Notes: generated from the letters alone by a model not told the origin. Shown: positions 1 to 9,974, numbered from the stretch's first letter. The stretch is 64,000 nt of DNA from Pseudomonas viridiflava (GCF_900602065.1 NZ_UWFN01000095.1:124001-188000); one strand, 5' to 3'. Numbers and translations are program-made.

Positions 1-337
<337 letters not shown>

Positions 338-534
338 CTAGGGAACGCGTGGGTAAAAAAGTGCGGCAAACTCTAACAACGACAGGGATTTTGGGCAAGG
401 AGCCAATATGCTAAATTAGCGGTTTTTCCGAGCACGACCCTCGACGTTCGCGGCCTTATGACCGTAGAAAATGCGATAGTGTTCGCCAATCTAACACACG
501 GACCCCATCCGTAGGCATTCCACTGGAGAACCCC

Positions 535-822
535 ATGGCGCTTGATCGCTCCGACGTGGAAAAGATCGCTCATCTGGCCCGACTTGGCCTGAATGACGCC
601 GATATCCCGCGTACTACCGAAGCACTTAACAGCATTCTTGGGCTCGTAGATCAAATGCAGGCGGTCGATACAACCGGTATCGAACCCCTTGCACACCCCC
701 TCGAAGCGTCCCAACGCCTGCGCGAAGATGCGGTTACCGAACAAAATCATCGGGAAACTTATCAAGCCATCGCACCAGCGGTCCAAGACGGCCTTTATCT
801 GGTTCCAAAAGTCATCGACTAA
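535..822 (+). CDS. gatC: Asp-tRNA(Asn)/Glu-tRNA(Gln) amidotransferase subunit C
   Basis: This is a 95-residue protein of normal GatC length. The N-terminus ([18 protein letters not shown]) is the hallmark GatC helix, and the C-terminus has the conserved LREDAV and GLYLVPKVI motifs. GatC is the small clamp subunit that stabilises GatA on GatB in the GatCAB complex. That complex converts misacylated Glu-tRNA(Gln) and/or Asp-tRNA(Asn) to the correct amidated forms in the cytoplasm. It is the first gene of a tight gatC-gatA-gatB operon; gatA starts 16 bases after its stop. Confidence 0.97.
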   Translation: MALDRSDVEKIAHLARLGLNDADIPRTTEALNSILGLVDQMQAVDTTGIEPLAHPLEASQRLREDAVTEQNHRETYQAIAPAVQDGLYLVPKVID

Positions 823-837
823 GGGAATGTGCCTTCA

Positions 838-2289
838 ATGCATCAAATGACTCTGGCCGAGATCGCTCGCGGGCTCGCCGATAAAAAGTTTTCTTCCGAA
901 GAATTGACCCGTGTCCTGCTGGCTCGTATCACCCAGCTCGATCCACAGCTCAACAGCTTCATTACCCTCACCGAAGACCTGGCGATCACCCAGGCGCAAG
1001 CCGCTGACGCTCGCCGCGCGGCCGGTGAAAACAATCCATTGCTGGGCGCACCCATTGCCCACAAGGATCTGTTTTGCACAAAAGGTATCCGCACCAGTTG
1101 TGCGTCGAAGATGCTTGATAACTTCAAGGCACCGTACGACGCCACTGTGGTCAGCAAACTGGCCTCTGCGGGCACTGTGACCCTGGGCAAGACCAACATG
1201 GACGAATTCGCCATGGGTTCTGCCAACGAGTCCAGCCACTATGGCGCGGTCAAGAATCCCTGGAATGTCGAGCACGTACCGGGCGGTTCTTCCGGTGGCT
1301 CGGCTGCAGCAGTTGCTGCACGCCTGCTGCCTGCTGCAACCGGCACCGACACCGGCGGCTCGATTCGCCAACCGGCTGCACTGACCAACCTGACCGGGCT
1401 GAAGCCGACCTATGGTCGTGTTTCCCGCTGGGGCATGATCGCCTATGCATCCAGCCTCGATCAGGCCGGCCCGATGGCCCGCACGGCCGAAGACTGCGCA
1501 CTGCTGCTGCAAGGCATGGCCGGTTTCGATCCGCAGGATTCCACCAGCATCGACGAACCGGTGCCGGATTACAGCGCCAGCCTCAACGGCTCGCTACAAG
1601 GCCTGCGCATTGGTATTCCGAAAGAATATTTCAGCGCCGGTCTGGACCCACGCATTGCTGATCTGGTCTTGGCCAGCGTCGAAGAGCTGAAAAAGCTGGG
1701 CGCGGTCGTCAAGGAAATCAGCCTGCCAAACCTGCAACACGCTATCCCGGCTTATTACGTGATCGCTCCGGCAGAAGCATCGTCGAACCTGTCGCGCTTT
1801 GACGGCGTGCGTTTCGGCTATCGCTGCGACGAGCCCAAGGACCTGACCGATCTGTACAAACGCTCCCGTGCCGAGGGCTTTGGCCCGGAAGTGCAGCGCC
1901 GGATCATGGTGGGCGCGTATGCGCTGTCGGCCGGTTATTACGATGCCTATTACCTGCAGGCGCAGAAAATCCGTCGCCTGATCAAGAACGATTTCATGAA
2001 TGCCTTCGCCGAAGTCGACGTGATCCTTGGCCCGACCACGCCTAACCCGGCCTGGAAAATCGGCGCCAAGACCAACGACCCGATCGCCGAATATCTGGAA
2101 GACTTCTACACCATCACCGCCAACCTCGCGGGTCTGCCGGGCTTGTCCATGCCAGCAGGCTTTGCTGACGGTTTGCCGGTAGGCGTGCAATTGCTCGCCC
2201 CGTATTTCCAGGAAGGCCGCTTGCTGAACGTCGCTCATCAGTATCAGCAAGTTACCGATTGGCATCTGCGCACGCCTAGCGGCTTCTAA
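838..2289 (+). CDS. gatA: Asp/Glu-tRNA amidotransferase subunit A (glutamine amidase)
   Basis: An amidase-signature-family protein of 483 residues. The [13 protein letters not shown] signature and the preceding K of [10 protein letters not shown] form the Ser-cisSer-Lys catalytic triad that hydrolyses glutamine to supply ammonia to GatB. An in-frame GTG lies at 829, but the ATG at 838 ([13 protein letters not shown]) matches the usual family N-terminus and sits 11 bases after an AAGGGA ribosome site at 821-826, so I prefer it. The C-terminal [12 protein letters not shown] motif is typical of the family. It is flanked closely by gatC and gatB. Confidence 0.97.
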   Translation: MHQMTLAEIARGLADKKFSSEELTRVLLARITQLDPQLNSFITLTEDLAITQAQAADARRAAGENNPLLGAPIAHKDLFCTKGIRTSCASKMLDNFKAPYDATVVSKLASAGTVTLGKTNMDEFAMGSANESSHYGAVKNPWNVEHVPGGSSGGSAAAVAARLLPAATGTDTGGSIRQPAALTNLTGLKPTYGRVSRWGMIAYASSLDQAGPMARTAEDCALLLQGMAGFDPQDSTSIDEPVPDYSASLNGSLQGLRIGIPKEYFSAGLDPRIADLVLASVEELKKLGAVVKEISLPNLQHAIPAYYVIAPAEASSNLSRFDGVRFGYRCDEPKDLTDLYKRSRAEGFGPEVQRRIMVGAYALSAGYYDAYYLQAQKIRRLIKNDFMNAFAEVDVILGPTTPNPAWKIGAKTNDPIAEYLEDFYTITANLAGLPGLSMPAGFADGLPVGVQLLAPYFQEGRLLNVAHQYQQVTDWHLRTPSGF

Positions 2290-2301
2290 GGAGAAAACAC
2301 A

Positions 2302-3747
2302 ATGCAATGGGAAGTCGTTATCGGGCTGGAGATTCACACCCAGCTTTCGACCCAATCGAAGATTTTCTCCGGCAGCGCCATCGCGTTTGGCTCCGAGCCC
2401 AACACACAGGCCAGCCTGGTTGACCTGGGCATGCCCGGAGTTTTGCCGGTACTGAATAAAGAAGCCGTGCGTATGGCCGTCAAGTTCGGCCTGGCGGTAG
2501 ACGCCGAGATCGGTCAGCACAACGTTTTCGCACGCAAGAACTACTTCTACCCGGACCTTCCAAAGGGTTACCAGATCAGCCAGATGGAGTTGCCTATTGT
2601 CGGCAAAGGCCATCTGGACATCACCCTTGAAGACGGCACCGTGAAACGCGTAGGCATTACTCGTGCTCACCTCGAAGAAGACGCAGGCAAAAGCCTGCAC
2701 GAAGACTTCAGTGGCATGACCGGCATCGACCTGAACCGTGCTGGCACCCCGCTGCTGGAGATCGTTTCCGAGCCCGACATGCGTTCGGCCAAAGAAGCGG
2801 TGGCCTATGTCAAAGCCATGCACGCACTGGTTCGTTACCTCGGCATTTGCGACGGCAACATGGCGGAAGGCTCGCTGCGTTGCGACTGTAACGTGTCTAT
2901 TCGCCCGAAAGGTCAGGTGGAATTCGGGACGCGCTGCGAGATCAAGAACGTCAACTCGTTCCGCTTCATCGAGAAAGCGATCAACAGCGAAATTCAGCGT
3001 CAGATCGACCTGATCGAAGACGGCGGCAAGGTCATTCAACAGACCCGCCTGTACGACCCGAACAAAGACGAAACCCGCGCCATGCGCAGCAAAGAGGAAG
3101 CCAACGACTACCGTTACTTCCCGGACCCAGACCTGTTGCCGGTGATCATCGAAGACTCGTTCATCGAAGAAACCCGCGCCACGCTACCGGAATTGCCTCC
3201 GCAAAAACGCGAACGCTTCCAGAGTCAGTTCGGCCTGTCAGCCTACGACGCCAGCGTGCTGGCCTCCAGCCGCGAGCAAGCCGATTACTTCGAGCAAGTG
3301 GTCAGCATCAGTGGCGACGCCAAACTGGCTGCCAACTGGGTCATGGTCGAGCTGGGCAGTCTGCTGAACAAGCAAGGCCTGGAAATCGAAGAATCGCCGG
3401 TCAGCGCCGAGCAACTGGGCGGCATGCTCAAGCGGATCACCGACAACACCATCTCCGGCAAAATCGCCAAAATGGTCTTCGAAGCCATGGCCAATGGCGA
3501 AGGCAGCGCTGATGAAGTCATTGAGAAACGCGGCCTGAAGCAAGTGACTGACAGCGGCGCCATTGAGTCGATGCTCGACGAGATGCTGGCAGCCAATGCC
3601 GAGCAGGTTGAACAGTACCGCGCGGCTGATGAAGCCAAACGCGGCAAGATGTTCGGCTTCTTCGTCGGTCAGGCGATGAAAGTCTCGAAAGGCAAAGCGA
3701 ATCCGCAGCAGGTCAATGAACTGCTGAAGAAAAAGCTGGAAGGTTGA
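2302..3747 (+). CDS. gatB: Asp/Glu-tRNA amidotransferase subunit B
   Basis: A 481-residue GatB. It opens with [15 protein letters not shown], followed by the Zn-linked/kinase-like catalytic core motifs [14 protein letters not shown] and [17 protein letters not shown], which activate the misacylated Glu or Asp by phosphorylation. The C-terminal YqeY-like tail domain (about residues 330-481, ending [10 protein letters not shown]) binds the tRNA elbow. An AAGGAG ribosome site precedes the ATG. It is the last gene of the operon. The next 100 bases hold a REP-like inverted repeat rather than a T-tract terminator. Confidence 0.97.
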   Translation: MQWEVVIGLEIHTQLSTQSKIFSGSAIAFGSEPNTQASLVDLGMPGVLPVLNKEAVRMAVKFGLAVDAEIGQHNVFARKNYFYPDLPKGYQISQMELPIVGKGHLDITLEDGTVKRVGITRAHLEEDAGKSLHEDFSGMTGIDLNRAGTPLLEIVSEPDMRSAKEAVAYVKAMHALVRYLGICDGNMAEGSLRCDCNVSIRPKGQVEFGTRCEIKNVNSFRFIEKAINSEIQRQIDLIEDGGKVIQQTRLYDPNKDETRAMRSKEEANDYRYFPDPDLLPVIIEDSFIEETRATLPELPPQKRERFQSQFGLSAYDASVLASSREQADYFEQVVSISGDAKLAANWVMVELGSLLNKQGLEIEESPVSAEQLGGMLKRITDNTISGKIAKMVFEAMANGEGSADEVIEKRGLKQVTDSGAIESMLDEMLAANAEQVEQYRAADEAKRGKMFGFFVGQAMKVSKGKANPQQVNELLKKKLEG

Positions 3748-3775
3748 TTTAAAAAACTCTAACAGTCACAACGAC

Positions 3776-3866
3776 CTGTAGGAGCGAGCTTGCTCGCGAT
3801 TCGGTATGCCATTCAGCGCCTCTATCGAATGGCCTGACGCTATCGCGAGCAAGCTCACTCCTACAG
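3776..3866. repeat. REP-type inverted repeat, 'GAGCTTGCTCGCGAT' class
   Basis: The left arm CTGTAGGAGCGAGCTTGCTC is matched by an almost complementary right arm (GAGCAAGCTCACTCCTACAG), with about 40 bases between the arms. This class occurs again at 23278-23368 and as a single arm near 29024. It lies between gatB and the RlpA-like gene and ends 31 bases before the latter's ATG. Confidence 0.85.
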
Positions 3867-3896
3867 ATTGCGTCCAGGCATTCAAGGATCGCACCC

Positions 3897-4274
3897 ATGC
3901 TGCGGCTTCTCGGCACCACAGCCCTGTTCACCTTTCTGGTTGGCTGCGCTAGCCAGAATCAGACCATTGACGCTCGCGGCTACGATCAAAAGGGCGATGC
4001 GTCCTACTACGGCGCCCGGCATCACGGCAAACGTACCGCCAGCGGCGAACCCTTTGACCAAAATGCGCTGACTGCGGCCCACCGCCAGCTACCCTTTGGC
4101 ACGCGAGTCAAAGTCACCAATCTGGATAACGACAAAAGCGTCATCGTCCGGATCAATGATCGCGGCCCCCATACACGTGGCCGACTGATTGATTTATCAC
4201 GCGCGGCTGCCGAACAGATCGGCATGGTGCGCAGCGGAACCGCGCCCGTGCGCGTACAAAGTCTGAGCGACTAA
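3897..4274 (+). CDS. Small RlpA-like double-psi beta-barrel lipoprotein
   Basis: A 125-residue protein with a lipoprotein signal (MLRLLGTTALFTFLVGC, lipid-bearing Cys17). A single DPBB domain follows (about residues 35-120), with the RlpA hallmarks ASYYGARHHGKRTASGE, FGTRVKVTNL, NDRGPHTRGRLIDLS. RlpA proteins are outer-membrane lipoproteins that cleave denuded septal glycan strands. The conserved Glu (SGE) and Asp (NDRGP) are present. It lacks the C-terminal SPOR domain of full-length RlpA, so targeting to denuded septal peptidoglycan may be lost. Full RlpA is usually encoded elsewhere with mrdB/dacA, so this looks like a short paralogue. Confidence 0.88.
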   Translation: MLRLLGTTALFTFLVGCASQNQTIDARGYDQKGDASYYGARHHGKRTASGEPFDQNALTAAHRQLPFGTRVKVTNLDNDKSVIVRINDRGPHTRGRLIDLSRAAAEQIGMVRSGTAPVRVQSLSD

Positions 4275-4339
4275 GGACGCCCCGAATTCTCGAACTATCA
4301 TCCCTGCCCTTTCCCGACGTACTTCAATGGGTCTGCGGC

Positions 4340-5371
4340 TTGCTGTTGCTGCTCATCGGTGCCGAGCTTTCCGTGCGTGCAGCCGTGAGCCTGGCAACCA
4401 CACTGGGCGTGCGGCCGTTATTCATCGGCTTGACGTTTGTTGCCTTGGGCAGCAGCGCCCCGCAAATGGCGGTCGGCCTGCAAGCAGCTTTCACCTCCAG
4501 CGCCGATATCGCCGTGGGCAGCGTGGTAGGCAGCAACATCTTCAATGTGCTGGTCACCCTTGGATTGTGTGCGCTGATAATCCCGCTGCGGGTTACCCGG
4601 CAACTGGTACGCCTGGAGATCCCGTTGATGATTGCAGCCAGTGCCCTGGTCCTGGCACTGTCCTGGAACGGCGTACTGGGTGCGCTGGATGGCGCGATCC
4701 TGCTGCTGGGCTTGCTGGTTTACCTGCTGACTGTATTCCGTCAGTCCGGGCAACGCTTTGCCTATCGCCAATCCAGCGGCACGGCACACTCGCGCAAAAC
4801 GGGCCAGGTTGTGCTGCGCCTGGGTGCGTTGTTTGGCGGTATCGCGTGCGTGGTGCTGGGCAGTCATCTGCTGGTGGCTGCATCGGTGGTCATCGCACTG
4901 GATCTTGGCTTGTCAGAGCGGGTCATCGGCCTGACGGTGATTGCCGTCAGCACATCACTTCCCGCCCTGACCACCTCATTGATCGCGGCATTGCGTGGCG
5001 AGCGTGACATTGCCGTGGGCAACGTGATTGGCAGTAACCTCTTCAACCTGTTGGGCGTGCTGGGCATCACAGCATTGATCGCGCCGGTGCCACTGTCCGT
5101 CTCACCCAACGCGCTGGATTTCGACCTCCCGGTGATGCTCGGTGTCGCCGCGCTGTGCTTGCCATTGTTCTACTCGGGCTACCGGATCACGCGCATCGAA
5201 GGGTTGATGCTGCTGGCCCTCTATCTGGCTTACGGACTGCACATCGTGTCATTCACCACCGGTATGCCTCTGGCCGACAAGCTTGAGCGGCTGATGGTCC
5301 AGTTCGTCCTGCCGGTGTTCGCCGTGGTGATCATGTTCAGCACCATCAGAGCATGGCGTCGCCAGCACTGA
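4340..5371 (+). CDS. CaCA-family Na+/Ca2+ (or K+-dependent) exchanger, YrbG/CaxA-like
   Basis: An inner-membrane antiporter with about ten transmembrane helices. The two inverted alpha-repeats are plain: GLTFVALGSSAPQMAVGL with GSVVGSNIFNVLVTLG near the N-terminus, and GLTVIAVSTSLPALTTSL with GNVIGSNLFNLLGVLG in the second half. In the usual GTSxPE signature the acidic cation ligand after Pro is Glu; here the first repeat has SAPQ and the second SLPA, so both acidic residues are replaced and the ion specificity is doubtful. From the TTG at 4340 the protein is 343 residues, but the reading frame stays open upstream and a longer N-terminus is likely (see findings). Confidence 0.85.
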   Translation: MLLLLIGAELSVRAAVSLATTLGVRPLFIGLTFVALGSSAPQMAVGLQAAFTSSADIAVGSVVGSNIFNVLVTLGLCALIIPLRVTRQLVRLEIPLMIAASALVLALSWNGVLGALDGAILLLGLLVYLLTVFRQSGQRFAYRQSSGTAHSRKTGQVVLRLGALFGGIACVVLGSHLLVAASVVIALDLGLSERVIGLTVIAVSTSLPALTTSLIAALRGERDIAVGNVIGSNLFNLLGVLGITALIAPVPLSVSPNALDFDLPVMLGVAALCLPLFYSGYRITRIEGLMLLALYLAYGLHIVSFTTGMPLADKLERLMVQFVLPVFAVVIMFSTIRAWRRQH

Positions 5372-5520
5372 AGCAATAAGCCACCGACGACCGGAAAGTC
5401 AGCCCTTTCCCACGAACAATCGGGAAATACCCTACTGCAGCATCAATATTCCTGACGAAGAATGTCGAGTTCCCGCGCTAGATGCGCGTCTCGGCCACTT
5501 CAAATAACAGGAAGCTATAG

Positions 5521-7008
5521 ATGGCTGCTCTTCGCAGGCTGCTGATTTCAGTTCAATCACTGGCGCTAACGTTGTTCGCAAGTAGCAATGTAGCTGCACA
5601 ACCCACCGCAGCGCTGACGTCCGTTGTCGGTAAAGGCGAGCCGAATTTCAGCGAAGTGCTGATGAGCTATAAAAAATCCCAGGCATCGATACCCCTCAGT
5701 TACAAAGCCAGTGGCGTTGAATCACTACCCGGTATAGAAAAGCGCACGTTCGAACTGAAATCCCAGACATGGTCGCCAGAGGGTCTTGTTGAGCCAGCCC
5801 AATGGCTTCATGAAGTGGTGATCTATATACCTGATAACGCCCGGCCCGGTCAGGCATTGCTGATTGCCAACAACGGTACTCACCTGCCCAGACCAGGAGA
5901 CGCCCCGCGCCCGGCGGATGACTTCAGCGAAGAGATAGCGATCTCGGTGGCCAGAAAAACCGGCACCATCGTCATTTCCACCAGCAACGTTCCCAATCAA
6001 TATCTGACGTACACCGACGACGGTCTCGCGCGACGGGAAGACGACAGCGTCGCCCACAGCTGGAAGCTGTTCCTGAGAAACCCACAACAACGCCCCACGA
6101 TGTCGCTGCACATCCCCATGATGCAATCGATGATCAAAACCATGGACCTTGCCCAGCGCGAACTTGCATCGTGGAAGGTCGACGAGTTCATCATCAGCGG
6201 CGCATCCAAGCGCGGTTGGGCCACCTGGCTCACAGCGATTGCGGACGAAAGGGTAGTTGCCATCGTCCCGTTCGTGATCGACGTCCTGGGCATGGACAAA
6301 GTACTGGAACACACCTACCGGACCTACGGGAACAGTTGGCCAGCCGCATTTTCAGCCTATCAACGCGAAGGCATTACCCGACAGACCCGAACAGCCGCCT
6401 TCGACAAACTGCTGCAAATCGAAGATCCACTTCGGTATCTGGACAGCCCCTATGGCCAGCGCCTTGCGATCCCGAAATATATCGTCAACGCTAGCGGCGA
6501 CGATTTTTTCGTTCCCGACAGCACCCGGTTTTTCTTCAATGAGTTGCCAGGTCCCAAAGCGCTGCGCGTGGCACCCAACTCCAGTCATTACGGTATTCGA
6601 GAGTACCTGGAAGAGGCATTGGTGCCGTTCATCAATCGCCTGCGTGAGGGGCGCCCCCTGCCAACGGCCACCCTGCAAAGCACGCGCTCGCCTGAGCCAC
6701 AACGTTTTGTCGTGAGTTTTTCTGAACCCCCCGTCAAAGTCATGCAGTGGACTGCAAGCAATCCCCTGGCCCGTGACTTCCGTTATGCGTGCGGCATCCG
6801 CTATCAGCCTGAGACTCTGACGGTAACCGCTCAAAAGACCGAAGTGACACTGAAGAAGCCCGAACAGGGCTGGATGGCCAGCTTCGTCGAAGCGACCTTC
6901 AGTGACGGGATAGTGATCACCACACCGGTGCACATCCTGCCGCAGCGTTACCCGGTGCAGCGCCCGCCAGTGGTTGAGCCAGCATGCAAAACGCTGACTG
7001 ACGACTAG
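5521..7008 (+). CDS. PhoPQ-activated pathogenicity-related protein (PqaA-like secreted hydrolase)
   Basis: A 495-residue protein with a signal peptide (about residues 1-26, ending SNVAAQ). The body matches the PqaA family alpha/beta-hydrolase: nucleophile elbow SGASKRGW with Ser229, an acid in the SGDDFFVPD loop (about residue 327) and a histidine in PNSSHYGIREYL (about residue 357). A C-terminal beta-sandwich-like tail follows. PqaA was named from Salmonella, where it is under PhoPQ control and linked to antimicrobial peptide resistance; the substrate is unknown. It stands alone. Its stop codon overlaps that of the convergent AEC permease in a CTAG palindrome. Confidence 0.85.
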   Translation: MAALRRLLISVQSLALTLFASSNVAAQPTAALTSVVGKGEPNFSEVLMSYKKSQASIPLSYKASGVESLPGIEKRTFELKSQTWSPEGLVEPAQWLHEVVIYIPDNARPGQALLIANNGTHLPRPGDAPRPADDFSEEIAISVARKTGTIVISTSNVPNQYLTYTDDGLARREDDSVAHSWKLFLRNPQQRPTMSLHIPMMQSMIKTMDLAQRELASWKVDEFIISGASKRGWATWLTAIADERVVAIVPFVIDVLGMDKVLEHTYRTYGNSWPAAFSAYQREGITRQTRTAAFDKLLQIEDPLRYLDSPYGQRLAIPKYIVNASGDDFFVPDSTRFFFNELPGPKALRVAPNSSHYGIREYLEEALVPFINRLREGRPLPTATLQSTRSPEPQRFVVSFSEPPVKVMQWTASNPLARDFRYACGIRYQPETLTVTAQKTEVTLKKPEQGWMASFVEATFSDGIVITTPVHILPQRYPVQRPPVVEPACKTLTDD

Positions 7009-7946
7009 ATCCAGCCACCCCACTGCAGAATGAAAATCCCGATATTGGTGGTCACTGCGGCCGCCAGTGTCGTGATAACGATGATCGCAGCCGCCAGCAC
7101 ATGATTGCCATTGGCCGCACGGGCCATGACGTAGCTGGACGCCGCGGTCGGGCTGGCGAAGTACAGGAACAGAATCCCCAGTTCTGCCCCGCGGAAACCA
7201 CACAGCCAGGCAGCTAGCGTAGACAGCACCGGCAAGGTGACCATCTTCATCATGCTGGCGCTGATTGCCAGCTTGCCGCTCTGATGCAGCGAACTCAGTG
7301 ACAGCGTGCCGCCAATACAGATCAGGGCCAGCGGCAAGGTCATTTGCGCCAGGTAATTGCCCGAGGTTTCGATCCAGTGCGGCAGCGGAATCTTGAAATA
7401 GGCGAAGGGCGTAGCCGCGATGATGCTGATGATCAAAGGGTTGCCCAGTACGCTTTTGAACAGGCTCCAAGGATCAGACTTGATCACCGGGCTGTACACC
7501 GCGAGCACGATGGTCGACAGCGCGTTGTAGAACAGGATGACCAGGGCCGCGAGAATCGCCCCCAGAGAAATCCCGTAATCGCCGTACATACTGGCGGCCA
7601 GCGCCAGACCGATTACGCCGTTGTTGCCGCGAAAAGCGCCCTGAACAAAAACGCCACGGTCTGCCAGCGGTACGCGCCAGATGGCCCAGCCCCACGCAAA
7701 CGCGAAACCGGCCAGCGTGATGATGGTGAAAAAAATCAGTAGCGACGGTTGCAGCGCTTCACGCAGATCGGCATGGATGATGCCCAGAAAGAGCAGCGCG
7801 GGCATCGTCACGTTAAACACCAGACTCGACGCGGTCATGATGAAACCGTCATCGATCCAGTTGATGCGCTTGAGCAGCACGCCCAGGAACAGCATGGCGA
7901 ACACCGGCGCAGTGATGGCCAAGGTCTGATAAAAAATGTCCAGCAT
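7005..7946 (-). CDS. AEC-family (auxin efflux carrier-like) permease
   Basis: A 313-residue inner-membrane protein with ten predicted helices in two five-helix halves. Family motifs are present: VFAMLFLGVLLKRIN at the N-terminus, FNVTMPALLFLGI in helix 2, FRGNNGVIGLALA mid-protein and LPLALICIGGTLSL after the central loop. AEC transporters in Pseudomonas export or import small carboxylates such as malonate or malate. No metabolic partner genes lie next to it, so the substrate cannot be assigned. It is convergent with the PqaA-like gene with a 4-base overlap. I see no promoter motif I would defend in the 305-base gap before phoD. Confidence 0.88.
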   Translation of the reverse strand: MLDIFYQTLAITAPVFAMLFLGVLLKRINWIDDGFIMTASSLVFNVTMPALLFLGIIHADLREALQPSLLIFFTIITLAGFAFAWGWAIWRVPLADRGVFVQGAFRGNNGVIGLALAASMYGDYGISLGAILAALVILFYNALSTIVLAVYSPVIKSDPWSLFKSVLGNPLIISIIAATPFAYFKIPLPHWIETSGNYLAQMTLPLALICIGGTLSLSSLHQSGKLAISASMMKMVTLPVLSTLAAWLCGFRGAELGILFLYFASPTAASSYVMARAANGNHVLAAAIIVITTLAAAVTTNIGIFILQWGGWI

Positions 7947-8076
7947 TCGTCGAACCCTGTCCCGTCGTTAGGTAGCTAATGATAAGCCAGCATAGACGAT
8001 AGCGTTACAGGGAATTTCTGGAGGGGCTCCGGACAAAACCCATACACGGTGATTGTGTGCCTGCCGGCGCTAATCT

Positions 8077-8168
8077 CTGTGGGAGCGAATTCATTCGCGA
8101 GGGGCCGATGCATCCGAAGCTTATATGTCGCTTGAAATACCGTCTTCCCGAATGAATTCGGTCCCACG
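8077..8168. repeat. REP-type inverted repeat, 'GAATTCATTCG' class
   Basis: The left arm (GTGGGAGCGAATTCATTCGCGA) and the right arm (CCCGAATGAATTCGGTCCCAC) pair imperfectly around a spacer of about 45 bases. The right arm is of the GGGACCGAATTC subtype and the left arm of the GGGAGCGAATTC subtype, as in most copies of this class in the window. Together with the hairpin at 8183-8217 it fills the 305-base gap between the AEC permease and phoD; nothing else was recognised there. Confidence 0.85.
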
Positions 8169-8182
8169 GGATCGTGTTGAAC

Positions 8183-8217
8183 CTGTGGGAGGCTTAGCGC
8201 CGACAAGCCTCCCACAG
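8183..8217. repeat. Compact 13-base-pair hairpin
   Basis: CTGTGGGAGGCTT and AAGCCTCCCACAG are perfectly complementary around a 9-base loop. The hairpin lies 34 bases downstream of the phoD stop. It has no T-tract, so it may act as an mRNA-end stabiliser or weak terminator rather than a classical intrinsic terminator. Its GTGGGAGGC arm resembles other Pseudomonas REP families. Confidence 0.7.
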
Positions 8218-8251
8218 AAGATTTCATTACAGATCCAGATGCTGTTTGGTT

Positions 8252-9814
8252 CTAGGCATCCCGCGCTGGCACCAGCTTCTTCTCGAACACCGACACCCCA
8301 TCCAGATCTCGCAATGTCACAGTCATCTCTGAACTCTGGCCATCAATATTCACTTCGCCAAAAAACTGGAAACCGGCAAACGGCGAGGTATTTTGCGCAG
8401 GCGGCGCTTTCTGAAAGACCAGTTCAGGACCAAAGGTCTTGTCCAGCGGGTTGGGGCCGAAGCTCCCGGCGTTCAGCGGTCCGGCGACAAACTCCCAGAA
8501 CGGGTCGAAGTCCTGAAACACGGCGCGATCAGGTTGATAGTGATGCGCGGCGCAGTAATGCACATCGGCGGTCAGCCAAACGCAGTCGCGGATTTTTTGT
8601 GCACGCAGATACGTCAACAGCTCAGCAACTTCGAGTTCACGCCCGGCTGCCGGGCCATCATTGCCATTGGCGATAGCTTCCCAGCGCGCCACACCCGGGC
8701 TGACTTCGCCATCAGGAACGCCCAGACCAATTGGCATGTCGGCAGCGATCACCTTCCATTGCGCGGTTGAATTCTTCAGCCCGCTTTTCAGCCAGTCCAG
8801 TTGCGTACGCCCCAGGAAAGCCGTGGTAGGGCCAGGTTTATCCGCCAGGTTGGCGTCGTTGCCATCGCGGTAGCTGCGCATGTCCAGCACGAACACATCG
8901 AGCATCGGCCCGTAGCTCATCTTGCGGTAGATACGCCCGCCGTTGTCCGCCTCCTGCAGACGCATCGGTGCGTATTCGAGAAAGGCCTGGCGGCCACGCG
9001 AGGCCAGTAGCTGTATGTCCTTGACCTTGTAACGATCATCCAGCTGTTTGCTCGGCGACCAGTTGTTGGTCACTTCGTGATCGTCCCATTGCCAGATCTG
9101 CGGCACCTCGGCGTTGAAGCGTCGCAGGTTGTCGTCCATCAGGTTGTAACGATAAGCGCCGCGATACTCGTCCAGGGTTTCAGCGACTTTGCTCTTGGCT
9201 TCAGTGGTGATGTTGCGCCAGATACGCCCGCCTTCAGTGACGATTTGCGCCGGGACAGGGCCGTCGGCATAAATCGTGTCGCCACTGTGGATAAAGAAAT
9301 CCGGCAGACGCAAACGCATCGCCTCATAGATTCGCATGCCACCCACGTCCGGGTTGATGCCGAAGCCTTGACCCACCGTGTCGCCACTCCAGACGAATCT
9401 CAAATCACGACGTTGTTGCGGCACGCTGCGCAGATGGCCGAACCAGGGCTCGCTGGTCACACCAGACTGGGCGTCTTCAAATTGCACACGGTAAAAAATC
9501 GCCTGATCGGCTGGCAACCCGCTCAACTCGACGCGTGCAGTAAAGTCGGTACGCTGATCAGCGAGGGCCGAAACCACACGACGCGGATTGGTGAACATGC
9601 TGCGCGTGTCCCATTCAACCACCATGCGCGCCGGCCGATCGCTGCGGCTCCAGACCATCGCCCGATCACCGAGTACATCACCGGACTGCACACCGTCAGT
9701 GATTTTCGGCCGATCCTGAATAGAAGCGATAACGGCCGGAGCCAGACCAGGCAAAAGCAGACCTGCACCAGCAGCCTGAATAATGCGACGTCGCGTAGGG
9801 TCGAACTGAGTCAT
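8252..9814 (-). CDS. phoD: PhoD-family alkaline phosphatase/phosphodiesterase, Tat-exported
   Basis: A 520-residue protein with a twin-arginine signal (TRRRIIQAAGAGLLLPG), so it is exported folded to the periplasm or outside. An N-terminal Fn3-like PhoD_N domain (about residues 40-135, GVQSGDVLGDRAMVWSRSDR) is followed by the metallophosphatase domain: FVWSGDTVGQ, FFIHSGDTIYADGP, WQWDDHEVTNNW and WLTADVHYCAAHHY supply the metal ligands. PhoD enzymes hydrolyse phosphomonoesters and diesters using Ca2+ and Fe3+ and are commonly under PhoB control. I found no clear Pho box in the short upstream region. It is monocistronic. Confidence 0.93.
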   Translation of the reverse strand: MTQFDPTRRRIIQAAGAGLLLPGLAPAVIASIQDRPKITDGVQSGDVLGDRAMVWSRSDRPARMVVEWDTRSMFTNPRRVVSALADQRTDFTARVELSGLPADQAIFYRVQFEDAQSGVTSEPWFGHLRSVPQQRRDLRFVWSGDTVGQGFGINPDVGGMRIYEAMRLRLPDFFIHSGDTIYADGPVPAQIVTEGGRIWRNITTEAKSKVAETLDEYRGAYRYNLMDDNLRRFNAEVPQIWQWDDHEVTNNWSPSKQLDDRYKVKDIQLLASRGRQAFLEYAPMRLQEADNGGRIYRKMSYGPMLDVFVLDMRSYRDGNDANLADKPGPTTAFLGRTQLDWLKSGLKNSTAQWKVIAADMPIGLGVPDGEVSPGVARWEAIANGNDGPAAGRELEVAELLTYLRAQKIRDCVWLTADVHYCAAHHYQPDRAVFQDFDPFWEFVAGPLNAGSFGPNPLDKTFGPELVFQKAPPAQNTSPFAGFQFFGEVNIDGQSSEMTVTLRDLDGVSVFEKKLVPARDA

Positions 9815-9908
9815 GGAGGGTCCCCTTGTGGAAGGTAAAGGGGAAAGCTAGCAGTGCAAGATTGGGCATTTGTGACAGTGCGGGAATTTCGTCGCCAGAG
9901 ATGCAGCT

Positions 9909-9974
9909 TTCGCGAATGAATTCGCTCCCACAGGAGGTATGCGGTTTACCTGTGGGAGCGAATTCATTCGCGAA
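9909..9974. repeat. Perfect 25-base inverted repeat (REP pair)
   Basis: Two 25-base arms (9909-9933 and 9950-9974) are exact reverse complements around a 16-base loop; their core is GAATGAATTCGCTCCCACAG. It lies between the fruA stop (minus strand, 9996) and the phoD start (9814). It could fold at the 3' end of the fruBKA mRNA. It is the most perfect REP hairpin in the window. Confidence 0.88.

Noticed and set aside
1594..3039. Long minus-strand open frame of about 480 codons across gatA/gatB
   Set aside because: It is antisense to two well-identified genes, spans their boundary and has no recognisable motifs; GC-rich third positions in the real genes keep the opposite frame open.
8077..8217. 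Repeated palindromic arms considered as a CRISPR array or IS ends
   Set aside because: The repeats are isolated inverted pairs spread through the genome, not regularly spaced direct repeats. There is no transposase gene and no target-site duplication that I can see.
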